60,000 nucleotides of DNA from Apostichopus japonicus (taxonomy: Eukaryota; Echinodermata; Holothuroidea; Aspidochirotida; Stichopodidae): assembly GCF_037975245.1 (NCBI RefSeq), contig NC_092565.1, positions 19,573,999 through 19,633,998 on the forward strand, given 5' to 3'. The translations under genes and the position numbers were made by a program. Shown piece after piece: positions 1-11,385 of this stretch (its first letter is position 1; every line of letters starts with the position of its first letter). The notes under the pieces were generated by a model. It made no database searches. It was not told where the DNA came from and was given only the letters and a program-made list of their open reading frames with translations.

Positions 1-205
1 CAAGAAGCCTATTGTTTTTGGTGTAGGTCAGAGGTCATTTAAGGTCACCAGGGGTCAAATAGTGAGAAGCTTGTAAACATGATATCTCAAGAAGCAAAGC
101 TTGGATTGATTTCATATTTGGTATGTAGGTTGACCACATTAAGTACAAAAAGCCTATCGTTTTTGGTGGATGTCGAAGGTCATTTAGGGTCACCAGGGGT
201 CAACT
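1..205 (+). repeat. AGGTCA-rich interspersed tandem repeat, about 1.4 units
   Basis: Two related units about 146 bases apart (3-57 and 149-203) both read 'gcctat-gtttttggtg' followed by several AGGTCA/GGGTCA hexamers. Between them lies the line 'atatctcaagaa' to 'ttgatttcatatttgg'. The left edge is cut by the window. Related sequence recurs at about 880-1215 on the same strand and at about 39,515-39,960 on the opposite strand, so it is an interspersed family. There is no coding potential. Confidence 0.7.
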
Positions 206-239
206 TTTTTCATACCTTTTCATAATATAGGTATCTCCC

Positions 240-410
240 ATCGTCCAGCCTAATAAGTAGATGACATGGGCGATTCGCCTCATAAGAATAGGAGAGCCTA
301 TTGACAATTGAAAATGATCTTACGGGCATCCGTAGATTTGAATCCGAACTCGCGACAATATCCCCATTGACTTAAGTGTGTCGCTAGAAGTCCTGAATTA
401 CTATGTACAT
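240..410 (-). repeat. possible tRNA-like SINE remnant
   Basis: On the minus strand, 'gagttcggattcaaatc' near 335-352 resembles a degenerate Pol III B box. No clean A box or tail could be placed. The (GT)n run at about 422-442 lies just beyond. This is a weak call. Confidence 0.2.
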
Positions 411-879
411 AGCTACATACATGTGTGTGTGTGTGTGTGTGTAAAACAGTGTCTTCCAAGGCTTGCTTGCAGACCATAGATATATAAAAGTGCTAGAGCT
501 ACTGCAACACTTGTCACTCATCCGTATGGATATTTTGCTAAAAAGTTGATGTGATTTTGATGGAATAGTGCATTTGAATGGCGAAGCATGCCTTCTCTAG
601 AAAATATTTGTAGATCATTGGTAGTTCTGGTTGGATGTAAGTTGCACAGGTACCACGAATTTCAAAACATTTTCTTGGCCAGCTGCCAAGGAGAAACTAG
701 GTCAAGCACCTGTGAACTTGAGATTTGTTTTCACTTCATGGAGTTGGCTGTAATGTTGGCCTAGTTTTTCTCAACTTGTGAAACTACCATTGACAGGTTC
801 CAACAAGGTTGATATTTTGGGACTAGTTGTGAATGGGGTAAGGGATTGTTTCAAAACATAACAGTCATGTGATCCAATG

Positions 880-1215
880 TCAACAAAGGTCAATCAGGGG
901 TCAAAAACTAGTATTTTTGCAATAACTTGAGAACCAAATGTCCATCAAGGTTGGGAGTTACGCTATTGTAATACAATAGTCGACCTGCATTTGGGTGACC
1001 TTTGACCTCAGGTTGACCTCCAGTGACCTGTGTTAGCTTCTTTCAAGTTGATTCTTTCAAGTTTCGTGGGCATATTCCAATCTAAATTGTCCATAAGTGG
1101 ACTCCTCTGCAACCTTAATGTGCAAAGTTATTAGCGATTTGGTTTGGTTTGTAATACTTGGTGTGCGGATTCATAACATTGAGTACAAGAACCCTACTGT
1201 TTTTGATGGAGGTGT
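880..1215 (+). repeat. second block of AGGTCA-rich repeat
   Basis: AGGTCA/GGGTCA hexamers occur near 888 and 899. Four TGACCT hexamers follow at 996-1001, 1003-1008, 1014-1019 and 1024-1029. A 'gagtacaagaaccctactgt' line near 1180-1200 matches the same motif in the 1-205 block, which supports a diverged copy of that family. Confidence 0.55.
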
Positions 1216-1472
1216 GTATAACCACGTACAGACTGACCTGTGTTAGAATGCCATAGTGTTATTGTAACAGCTAGTTCTGGTTATATACTAACAAGCAGAA
1301 GTCTAGTGCATTGAAGTCATCGAAACCTCAATGCATTTTGCATTCTGGTTTTAATTGAAACAATTCAAACATGTGTCAATTGCTTTAATTTAATGAAGCT
1401 GAAAATTCTGTAAATCAATAGAGCTAATGTACAATGCTTGCAAATAATTGAAAAGAGTTAAAAGAAAATTAC

Positions 1473-2602
1473 CAGGGCAATGGAAAGAAGAGGCTGCACT
1501 ATTGTCCAAAGTTTGGTTGGGGAAGCAAGGTGGGGTTGGAGAGCGCGGTGGGGCAGGAGATAGAGCAAGCGGAGTTACAGGTGTTGAAGTTGATGGCAAT
1601 GATGGTGGTCTGGGTCGCTTTGGTGAGGCAGGAAACTCCTCATCACTCGAGCTTTCAACCATATAACGTTGATTAGGTCTGCAATAAAATAAAAAAATTA
1701 AATTACCATAATACAATAATGATAACCTAAAATCTATCTTACTTTGACCACTTTTACGCTAACAAATCACCCTCCCACCCCAGTTGAAAAGAGAAACTTG
1801 GTGATAATTATACTTTGGTGCTTCACTGCTTTGTATACATGTGTGACTCTATCAGTCTTTTTGCTGTGTTGGGACTTACTTTCGTTTTCTTCCTATGGTT
1901 ACTTCCTCATCTCCTGTCTGCAGGTCTGACTCATCTTCAGCCTGCCTTAGTTTGGAAACTGCCTTGTCATATGAATCTGTATGGAATAATATAAAATATG
2001 CCCCATGTATTTGAATACCTTTACTTTGAATTTGTGAAGTTACATTTTTATTTTATTCCTTGGTAAATTGAAAAATATCAGGAAACAGTTGGATAACCCA
2101 GCCAAAATGAGAAGGATAAACAAAGGGCATGAGACAGGGTGGGGGGGGGGGAGGGGGTCCTTATAGATTAGGTAACCACTGGACAGAGCACTTGTGAGTT
2201 CATAGCCCATCGTGGTGAAACAGTGCGTTCAATGGTAGTTACTGCATTAATTTATTACTGTTCTCCAACATTTCATCTCAAACTTCTGGGCTGGGCTGTG
2301 TAGCATATTAGCAACAAGTATTAAAACCAGTACTTAGAAATGGGGGCAAATAGAGAGTATGAAGACACACCCTTCAATTATATTTAACATAATTTTTACT
2401 TACTTGTTGCATATAGTTTTCTTATTTTAAAAGCCTTCCAACTTGTCTCGGGCTCTGTGGTAGTCTTCAGAGCCTTTGCCAAACTTGCTGAAGATTTGAA
2501 GGGGGGCCACAAACAAGTACCCTCAGAAACCATCCATTTCTCATTGATGATGGCTATCTCCTTAGAGTCCGTAAACTCCACAATGTGATACAATGGGTCC
2601 AT
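1473..2602 (-). CDS. DUF4806-type N-terminal protein, three exons, 3' part not found (transposon accessory ORF)
   Basis: Three exons join in phase: 2602-2404 (ATG at 2602), 1976-1880 and 1678-1473. Donors read AA|GTAAGT, AA|GTAAGT and G|GTAATT; acceptors read ACAG and GCAG. Exon 1 encodes a short beta-rich segment with 'HIVEFTDSKEIAIINEKWM' and 'LWPPFK'. Exon 2 adds 'SYDKAVSKLRQAEDESDL', then an acidic and basic stretch. Exon 3 is Ser/Pro-rich (about 68 residues). The VVEF...CYWPP...AEDxSDL layout is what I know from animal proteins that carry a C-terminal DUF4806, many of them linked to transposons. The DUF4806 part itself was not found before the window edge. The ORF starts about 140 bases downstream of the transposase stop on the same strand, so it is probably the second gene of that element. 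Function unknown. Confidence 0.6.
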
Positions 2603-2745
2603 GCTAAGATTGAGTAATATAATTTTTCTAATTTATGTTAAAGTGATGATCATATATGTAAGTAAATGAAGTGTTAAAATGTATTTAACATTAAACTTAA
2701 ACTAACAGTAACTGGCCTGAAGTCTCCTTAATATAAACTTGCTCT

Positions 2746-4815
2746 TTAATGAAGGATAGGCATAGCAATGAACCAATTTCTATGCGGTAAAAGTACATAT
2801 TTTTTGGAAATTTCCCTCGAATGTGATACCTGTAGATTTTCACTTATACTGTCAACTTGTAAAATTCCTATACACTTTGATTCACAAGGATAGCTAAAAT
2901 AATTTTCCTTGTGAGTGAATGATCGATAAACCACATACAAATCATCATTGGTAACAAAAAAGTTTTGCACTAGGCACACATCATTCCCTATTTGAACACA
3001 ATTGTCCCCAGTGCAAAGAGTTATATGGACATTCAAATCTTTGTGATAAAAGTAGGCATACTGTGACATAGCTAAATGTCCTTCTGGCACTGGCCCATTT
3101 GAATGTTCTTGTTTGAGGATAGTGTACTCATTGTTCTTCATGCTTTTCTGAATTTCCCCCTTTCTCAACAGATGCCCAACTACTTGCCGCAGTGGCAGTG
3201 ATGGCTTTTTCACCATTTTCTTCAATGTGCCCAAATAACTTTCAAATGGAAATGCAGAAACATTATCTAGTGGACCATATTTACGTGCATCATCAGCAAG
3301 ATGAAGCAAACAATGTACATTGTACACTACCATTTCCTTGCCATACAATTTGGAGAAATGTGCAACAAACAGTTTTAATAATTCTTCAGAATAATCAATC
3401 AATGATGATTGGTTACAAAGCCTTGGTGACAACAGAATTTGAACTGCAACGGAAAGCAGCATGAAGTTGTGGTAAAGGTTCACTGGTATTTGGCTAGAAA
3501 GGACTAATGGACCAGTGTAGACTAAGAATTGACGGAACTCCGTAGCCTTCCATCTATCAACTTCTCGGAGTGATCTAGGTTTTCTTGAAAACTCTCTTGG
3601 CATGAACTCTCTAAGTGAAATCATCTTCTCAGAAATTGCATTGATCACTCTGGTTGGCATTCTAGTTTTGAGCGGACCTTTCATCCACAAACCCAGCAGT
3701 TTACGAGTAACACCCAGACACACCAGATGCATATAATCTAATGGAAATTGGGAAACTAATCCTATAGAAGTAGATGAAAATGGAGATTGTTCAAGGTGGT
3801 GATCTTCGTCAAGCATTTGTTGGAAACTTTCGTCAGTTCTTAAACTATCTGCACTTTCTTTGTACACCATTTTTCCCATCCAAGTTCCAGTTTGTATGCA
3901 CCGATCACAGCCTTTGTAGGAGGAATGCCCTTTTACACGCTTTATTAAGGCACGAGCCGGGGCATCACAAATAACAGCAGATATTGAAAATTGGTATTTT
4001 GCCCCACAATGCTCAATACCATGTTCTTCGAGACTTGTAACCTCGTCAATTAATGGTTTTAAGAATTCATTAACTGGAGATGGTTTCGACATTCCAGAAA
4101 ATATTCCAATTGGAAATGGTGTACTGTCAAAAATTTGATCAGTGATCCCCAAAATTGGCCAGAACTGCATATTTGAACTGCGAAACAGGGGTAGACCATC
4201 AATGTTAATTTTAATTGAGATAGATTCTTTACATGGCTGTGATAACTGCATTTTTGATTTAATGTAGTTAGCAATGCCAAAGTGATAGTACTTGCCCCCT
4301 GCTATGTTTTCAAAAGAAATGTCTTTAATGGGCTTTAGAAGTGATCTTGGATCCTTTGGCAAATCAATGTGGTATGGTTTTAAAATGTTTAACAAACTAG
4401 ATACTGCTGTTTGTGATATGTTGTTTGATGTAGCCCATTCCCCCAACTGATCAGAGAGGCTCATTTCATCAACATCTGACTGGCTACTAGAACATTGTGA
4501 AAGCTCTTCAAATTCACTTTCAGAATTACTACTCGGCCTGTGGGTAACTCCAGGATTGTTTAATGTATTGTTGAAGAGGTGTTTGCTTTCAGAAGGCCTA
4601 GTGCTAAGCCTAACATTGTCATGGCCTGTTTGTGATACTGTGGGGCTAGAAGTAAAATTTAGTGCAGTATTTGTGACTGGAATGTCTAAGTTGCTGGGCT
4701 CTTGAATCTGTTTAGGAACTTTACTCTTATCTATTTTGAGATAGGGGTGGTGCTTTAGTTGAAATTGTACATTACGTCTTATTTTCCAATACGATATTGG
4801 TTTTACATAAGCCAT
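2746..4815 (-). CDS. intact Tnp2/EnSpm-like transposase, 689 aa
   Basis: A single uninterrupted ORF, by far the longest in the window. Its order of motifs fits the Tnp2-related (Transposase_21 plus DUF4218-like) proteins common in invertebrates. A Ser-rich N-terminal third has 'SDQLGEWATSNNISQTAVSS'. Next comes 'INIDGLPLFRSS...FWPILGI' (about residue 206), with a candidate first catalytic Asp. Then 'CDAPARALIKRVKGHSSYKG' (about 282) has a second Asp and a Cys pair (CDRC). 'FPLDYMHLVCLGVTRKLLG' follows (about 358). The C-terminal part has 'YNVHCLLHLADDARKYGP' and 'SAFPFESYLGTLKK', the DUF4218-like block. It should cut and join transposon DNA in the nucleus. No stops or frameshifts are present, so it is either recent or retained by selection. 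Terminal inverted repeats were not located. The superfamily name is by motif memory; the transposase call itself is firm. Confidence 0.8.
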   Translation of the reverse strand: MAYVKPISYWKIRRNVQFQLKHHPYLKIDKSKVPKQIQEPSNLDIPVTNTALNFTSSPTVSQTGHDNVRLSTRPSESKHLFNNTLNNPGVTHRPSSNSESEFEELSQCSSSQSDVDEMSLSDQLGEWATSNNISQTAVSSLLNILKPYHIDLPKDPRSLLKPIKDISFENIAGGKYYHFGIANYIKSKMQLSQPCKESISIKINIDGLPLFRSSNMQFWPILGITDQIFDSTPFPIGIFSGMSKPSPVNEFLKPLIDEVTSLEEHGIEHCGAKYQFSISAVICDAPARALIKRVKGHSSYKGCDRCIQTGTWMGKMVYKESADSLRTDESFQQMLDEDHHLEQSPFSSTSIGLVSQFPLDYMHLVCLGVTRKLLGLWMKGPLKTRMPTRVINAISEKMISLREFMPREFSRKPRSLREVDRWKATEFRQFLVYTGPLVLSSQIPVNLYHNFMLLSVAVQILLSPRLCNQSSLIDYSEELLKLFVAHFSKLYGKEMVVYNVHCLLHLADDARKYGPLDNVSAFPFESYLGTLKKMVKKPSLPLRQVVGHLLRKGEIQKSMKNNEYTILKQEHSNGPVPEGHLAMSQYAYFYHKDLNVHITLCTGDNCVQIGNDVCLVQNFFVTNDDLYVVYRSFTHKENYFSYPCESKCIGILQVDSISENLQVSHSREISKKYVLLPHRNWFIAMPILH

Positions 4816-7800
4816 AGCAAAGAAGAAATGTTGAAAATTCGAGACTTAAGCTACGGGCAGTTGTGCTCAACTGGCCTAAAATATCCTCTTAGTCTCAGAG
4901 GGAACTATATTGAGTATTCAAGACAGGTGTGGGGATTTTGTCTTTCCTAAACTGTTATTGTTAAATTAATATCCCAGTGTCCCTGGGCATTCTCTTCTTT
5001 GGGATTGTGAACTAGCCTCTAGTCTAGGATAGTATCGAATATGGTAAAAACCACTTTTGGTGCCTTTTTTGGTAATGTTTAAGAATACGATATAGGAGGG
5101 GGGGGGTGATCCTAGCTTGGGGCAGTTTGAAACTGGGAGTGGGACGAAAATTGTAGCAACCCCTGGGCCTAAGCTCAATTATTTACCTTTATTGTTATAC
5201 CGTTCGAAGAATAGACCTAGGCCCTAGCCTTTTAATGTTTGAAAAAATAAAATTGACCTCCTACGTCTAGGCCTTGTCCGACTTCATAAAGAGGAACACA
5301 ATGAGGACGTTATCATTTCAGTTTCTGCTATACTCCAGTATAGGTTATAACTTAATTCGAGGAATCAACAAAAAACAGACAAGGCCTAGGCTATAACATC
5401 CTACCGCCTGTGCAGTATATACAACAGCATACACTAGGTTGGTAAATAAATCTGAGCCTATAGGCTATACATAGTATAACAACATAAGTATACAGAGCAA
5501 GGTCCTTATTTTCCACAAATTATATCGAATTCTTGGCAGTTTTGTTTTTTTGAGACCGCTGCCACTAGTTTTGCATTTATTATATAAAAACCTTGTACTC
5601 CGAAAAATCTCGTAACCGCAAATCCCAGTTTGATGCTGATCAATTTGTTATAGCTATAACGGCCGGTTAATGTATGTTAGACGTGGAATGTTTGTCATAT
5701 ATACAATGTATAATCCATGCCTCGCAAGCTGCGAGATCAAACACGTGCATGTAAAACGTGTATGATTACAGCAACTTATCATACTTGTACGTACGTACGA
5801 TTCGACCAGCCGGTCATTGTGTAGGAGAGTGATTATTTATGTTAATATTTACGCGGGAAACCTTCAATGTTGAATATGTGAGGGCGTGTGTTTGCACTAA
5901 AGGGAATATATGACTTATCTAACGTGTGGGATTCATATCAGTTATACGAGCAAGGGATGATACACGTAGCATATTTGGTCCCCGTTTCCGGAAACTGAAT
6001 AAATTAGAATTAACTAAAGATCTGATACTGATCCAAATATTATACAAGTAGTGTAATATGGAAAGTTGCAGGTGTGAAATATTGTCGAATGAAACCTTTT
6101 GTTTGACTTTTTGCTTGCACACATTTTGCAAGTCGAAGAGGCACTCCCCCATGTAATCGCTATACTACCCCCCCCCCCCCCCGTCAAGGAAAATTTAATT
6201 TGCTTCAAGTACTCAACAGTAACAGCTCTACAGAATCGTGCTATTAAGGCTTAGATCTTTATCAAATTTTAGTGTGATATAGCTCACACTATTTGCACAA
6301 GAAATATTTGGAAGTAATTTATTCTAATTTAGTTTGGATCCTTTTGTCAACAGCCTTTAATTCACCGAATGTCCGAACGTTATATGTAGGCTTTATTTTG
6401 CATGTTTACAGTTTTGTACTGACGTACTTTGTGCTAAGAAAATGTAATCTTTTGTATTTTCAATTGTCCGAATGGTTGACTCATTAAAAGACCGTTTTGA
6501 ACGAGAAATCAATTTTGTTTCTATTTCTTAAGCCAGGTTCGGCATTTGCACGATCGTATTTAAGAATAAAATACGGTAGTGTTCTATAACCGCGAAAATA
6601 GATCGCATTCTGGCGCAGGAGCTATGTTTGATCTACCTAAGTTAGCAGATAACCAGTAGCTATAAAGGAGGTCCCACACTCTAGAAGTTTCAGCCTCGGC
6701 AACACTTAAAAGATGGGCCTGACCTATACTAAAGCATTAAAAACTTGACCCTTTGTTTATTTGCACGTGATTATTGGGCCTATATGACCAATTATCATGG
6801 GTCATGGCTAATCATACATTACATGACCCAGCCTATACATGAGATTTAATGCGGAGGTTGGGGTAGTCTGCTGTGCTGTGAAAATATAAAACGGTATGAA
6901 AGAGTCGTACTGTTTTTATGTTGTTTACATTAATTCCAATTTAAAATTGAGTTGCCGTGGCAACAGCCCTAGCGCCCACACCAAATTAACAAACAGATTG
7001 TGACCGGAAATGGCGGATGAAACTCCCTATAAATGAGTGTTTCTGTGTGTGTGTGGGGGGGGGGGGGCACTACATGGCTAAACAGTGGCCAGTCTACCTA
7101 GAATTAAACCAATGGTACAGGTATAAGCTTTTTGACAGACATGTCAAGAAAGCGTCGGTACCCGACAGAACCACGAGTTTTGGCAAGAAGTTGAGTTATT
7201 CTATAATGTGTGAGACATGTCCCCTTATGACCACCGTTAAAGTGTCGTGTTGCACAATTACAACTCGTAAATATTATTAAAAAAATGAACAAGCAACAAC
7301 ACTGAATTCCACTATGGAGCAACCAAAATTCAACGCAATTATATAATGCTATGTTCGCGAGATTAGTATAGTGCAATTCGTCAAATCATTGAAGAGTAAT
7401 TTTCTTTTTAATTTCCCGACTTTCTTTGAAAAAGTTTGGCACTCTTCAAATTACAGAAAATTAATCCGTTGACGAGATCCGTCGGTTGTACGGTCAAAAC
7501 GGCAATTTCTAGAATCACGTTACCATCTCAACATTTTTCAGATATTTGTAGTTTTGTTAAAGTTGGTAACCTGCCAATTTGCAGAAACTTGAAGGAGATA
7601 CTTTATCTCGTCAACATTTTCCGATTTCTGTCATTTTTGAGATAGTAGCAACTCAGTGTGCGACTCAGCAAATTACAGAAAATTAATAATAAATTAACAA
7701 CATTCAATACCAAGTTTGTGAATTTTATGACGTTATCGTCTCGTCAACTCGACAATTTACCGTTGTTTGTGGTTTAGAAAAGTCGGTAACTGTTCAATGC

Positions 7801-8430
7801 AATGTCCCTTCTGCGCTACCATAGTCTTGGACAGCGCATATTAGGAAAACTGACATTCCTCTTTCACGTTCGCTCAGCAGAAGATGAAAGCGCTGCCGAC
7901 GCACATTTGTCTACGGAAGTGTTATAAAAGCGTAGTCGGGGATGTGTTTGTGAGGATATGGGATGGGGTATAACGAGGTATGCTCTAGTGCGTCAAACGA
8001 TTACTTGATTCATAATTGTTATATGGAGCTGCCATGACCGAATCAATTATTTAAGTTAAACGTTACCTCAATATTACTGCACCAGATATGGTTCTTTCTT
8101 TCACTCGCAGTGCAAGTGTTATGGAAGAAAACGAGTGTAGATTTGCAATATACTTGTTAACATGTTTAACATTGCTCTATATATTCATTTTACTGAAAAT
8201 ATGTCTCCTTTTATTGGATTCATTTAAGTTTTACTTACCTTAATAACGGCATGATAAGCGAGAAGTTGTTGTATATACTGACGGTACTTTCACAGCTTTC
8301 GTCTGAGTCGCATATGATTGCCAGTGTTAAGTTGGATGTCACGGATACACGTATTTCGAAATGTTTATTTTACGTTATATTAATAAACTGTATTAAACGT
8401 CGAAGGTATACGTATTCACGTAAGCGCCCG
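4816..8430. other. non-coding stretch, no supported gene
   Basis: Only short chance ORFs are present. It includes poly(G/C) runs near 5098-5106, 6170-6182 and 7056-7067, and 'taggcct'-rich sequence near 5200-5400. Between 7440 and 7700 the string 'caaattacagaaaattaat' recurs, suggesting an old degenerate repeat. If the transposon has a 5' end it should lie in the first part, but I could not identify its terminus. Confidence 0.5.
7004..7016 (+). promoter_or_regulatory. ETS/YY1-like composite, possible promoter
   Basis: CCGGAAATGGCGG combines an ETS core (CCGGAA) with a YY1-like ATGGCGG. Such composites are common near start sites of animal housekeeping genes. The ATG inside opens only eight codons before a stop, and no donor site rescues it. 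It lies about 6.3 kb upstream of the first exon seen of the coiled-coil gene. The link is speculative. Confidence 0.2.
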
Positions 8431-11385
8431 CTGTTCAAAATTGATTCGACACCGATCCAACGAACTGTTTATGATATAGTATATTTCTACATAGTCATTG
8501 GAGCGTATAAAGAGGGAAGCTTATATACTTCTACCGCCAATGCCGTTCCAACACCGAACTAGTTCAGCCGACGTCGATCCAACGAATCGTTTATGATTAG
8601 TCTATTTTGAATTGTTGTTTTAACGTCGTTTAATATGGCGTCTCTTGTCGACACTTCATTCGACGTCGATCCAACCAACTATATCAATGATTAAGTCGGA
8701 GAGACATTTACCGTGCGACGTCGCCTGTCCGTAGTTGAACCGACGTCGATCCAACGAACCGTTTATGATTAGTCTATTTTTCCGGTCGTTTGAGCGTCGA
8801 TGGGACGTTCTCAGTGAGACGTCGCCTGTCCGTAGTTGAGCGGACGTGGATCCAACGAACCGTTTATGATTAACCTATTCTGACTGGTCGTTTGAGCGTC
8901 GGAGGGACGTTTTCAGTGCGACGTCTCCTGTCCGTAGTTGAACCGACGTCGATCCAACGAACCGTTTATGATTAGTCTATTCTGACTGGTCGTTTGAGCG
9001 TCGGAGGGACGTTTTCAATGCAACGTCTCCTGTCCGTAGTTGAACGGACGTCGATCTAACGAACCGTTTATAATTAATCTATTCTTTCTGGTCGTTTGAG
9101 CGTCGATGGGACGTTCTCAGTGAGACGTCGCCTGTCCGTAGTTGAACGGACGTCGATCTAACGAACCGTTTATGATTAGTCTATTCTTTCTGGTCGTTTG
9201 AGCGTCGATGGGACGTTCTCAATGCGACGTCGCCTGTCCGTAGTTGAGCGGACGTAGATCCAACGAACCGTTTATGATTAGTCTATTCTTTCTGGTCGTT
9301 TGAGCGTCGATGGGACGTTCTCAATGCGACGTCGCCTGTCCGTAGTTGAGCGGACGTGGATCCAACGAACCGTTTATGATTAACCTATTCTGACTGGTCG
9401 TTTGAGCGTCGGAGGGACGTTTTCAGTGCGACGTCTCCTGTCCGTAGTTGAACCGACGTCGATCCAACGAACCGTTTATGATTAGTCTATTCTTTCTGGT
9501 CGTTTGAGCGTCGGAGGGACGTTTTCAATGCGACGTCTCCTGTCCGTAGTTGAACGGACGTGGATCTAACGAACCGTTTATAATTAGTCTATTCTTTCTG
9601 GTCGTTTGAGCGTCGATGGGACGTTCTCAGTGTGACGTCGCCTGTCCGTAGTTAAGCGGACGTGGATCCAACGAACCGTTTATGATTAATCTATTCTGAC
9701 TGGTCGTATGAGCGTCGGAGGGACGTTTTCAGTGCGACGTCGCCTGTCCGTAGTTGAACCGACGTCGATACAACGAACCGTTTATGATTAGTCTATTCTT
9801 TCTGGTCGTTTGAGCGTCGATGGGACGTTCTCAGTGCGACGTCGCCTGTCCGTAGTTGAGCGGACGTTGATCCAACGAACCGTTTATGACTAATCTTTTC
9901 TGACTGGTCGTTTGAGCGTCGGAAGGACGTTTTCAGTGCGACGTCGCCTGTCCGTAGATGAACGGACGTAGATCTAACGAACCGTTCATGATGAGACTAC
10001 TCTGACTGGTCGTTTGAGCGTCGGAGGGACGATTTCAGTGCGACGTCGCCTGTCCGTAGTTCAACCGACGTCGATCCAACGAACCGTTTATGATTAGTCT
10101 ATTCTGACTGGTCGTTTGAGCGTCGGTGGGACGTTCTCAGTGCGACGTCGCCAGTCCGTAGTTGAGCGGACGCAGATCTAACCAACCGTTTATGATGAGA
10201 CTACTCTGACTGGATGTTTGAGCGTCGGTGGGACGTTCTCAGTGCGACGTCTCCTGTCCGTAGTTAAACCGACGTCGTTCCAACGAACCGTTCATGATTA
10301 GTCTATTCTTACTGGTCGTTTGAGCGTCGGAGGGACGTTTTCAGTGCGACGTCTCCTGTCCGTAGTTGAACCGACGTCGATCCAACGAACCGTATATGAT
10401 TAGTATATTCTGACTGGTCGTTTGAGAGTCGGAGGGACGTTTTCAGTGCGACGTCTCCTGTCCGTAGTTAAACCGACGTCGATACAACGAACCGTTTATG
10501 ATTAGTCTATTCTGACTGGTCGTTTGAGCGTCGGAGGGACGTTTTCAGTGCGACGTCTCCTGTCCGTAGTTGAACCGACGTCGATCCAACGAACCGTTTA
10601 TGATTAGTCTATTCTGACTGGTCGTTTGAGCGTCGGAGGGACGTTTTCAGTGCGACGTCTCCTGTCCGTAGTTGAACCGACGTCGATCCAACGAACCGTT
10701 TATGATTAGTCTATTCTGGCTGGTCGTTTGAGCGTCGGAGGGACGTTTTCAGTGCGACGTCGCCAGTCCGTAGTTAAACCGACGTCGATCCAACGAACCG
10801 TTTATGATTAGTCTATTCTGACTGGTCGTTTGAGCGGCGGAGGGACGTTTTCAGTGCGACGTCTACTGTCCGTAGTTAAACCGACGTCGATCCAACGAAC
10901 CGTTTATGATTAGTCTATTCTGACTGGTCGTTTGAGCGTCGGAGGGACGTTTTCAGTGCGACGTCTACTGTCCGTAGTTCATCCGACGTCGATCCAACGA
11001 ACCGTTTATGATTAGTCTATTCTGAATGGTCGTTTGAGCGTCGGAGGGACGTTCTCATTGCGACGTCGCCTGTACGTAGTTCATCCGACGTCGATCCAAC
11101 GAACCTTTTATTATAGGTCTATTATAATAGGTCATTTCGGCGTCGGATGGACCATTGAAACGCGACGTATACTAAAGGGCTGTCATCCGACGTCGGAAAG
11201 ACTACCTTTATATAACTACGATATTAACAAACGTCCATCCGCCGTCGTTAGGACGTCGAAAATTGAAAGGATTAATTTGTGACGTCAATCCGACGTCTGA
11301 ACTACTACTTATGTTGGACACCGACGTTTAACCGACCATCTGGACCTAAGCCCGACGTCGATCCGACGTCAAAATGTTTACTGGG
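8430..11385 (+). repeat. 102-bp CpG-rich satellite array, about 25 copies
   Basis: The array has a period of exactly 102 bases in its core (for example 'attagtctat' at 10501 and again at 10603). Each unit includes 'aaccgtttatgattagtcta', 'ggtcgtttgagcgtcg', a 'gggacgtt' box, 'gcgacgtc' and 'ctgtccgtagttga', with one or more GACGTC palindromes. Units fall into two main variants: 'gatgggacgttctc' with 'cggacg', and 'ggagggacgttttc' with 'ccgacg'. The first (about 8430-8680) and last (about 11110-11385) units are strongly diverged, while units from about 10,310 to 11,000 are nearly uniform. Small ORFs inside are by-products of the repeat. Confidence 0.95.

Noticed and set aside
3192-3974. Plus-strand ORFs of 66-90 codons within the transposase
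   Set aside because: Shadow frames of the minus-strand transposase.
7011-7037. First exon of the coiled-coil gene starting at ATGGCGGATGAA
   Set aside because: The frame stops after eight codons, and no usable donor lies before the stop.
11034-11282. 82-codon ORF at the right edge of the 102-bp satellite
   Set aside because: It lies inside decayed satellite units; no domain, and the reading frame follows from the repeat sequence.
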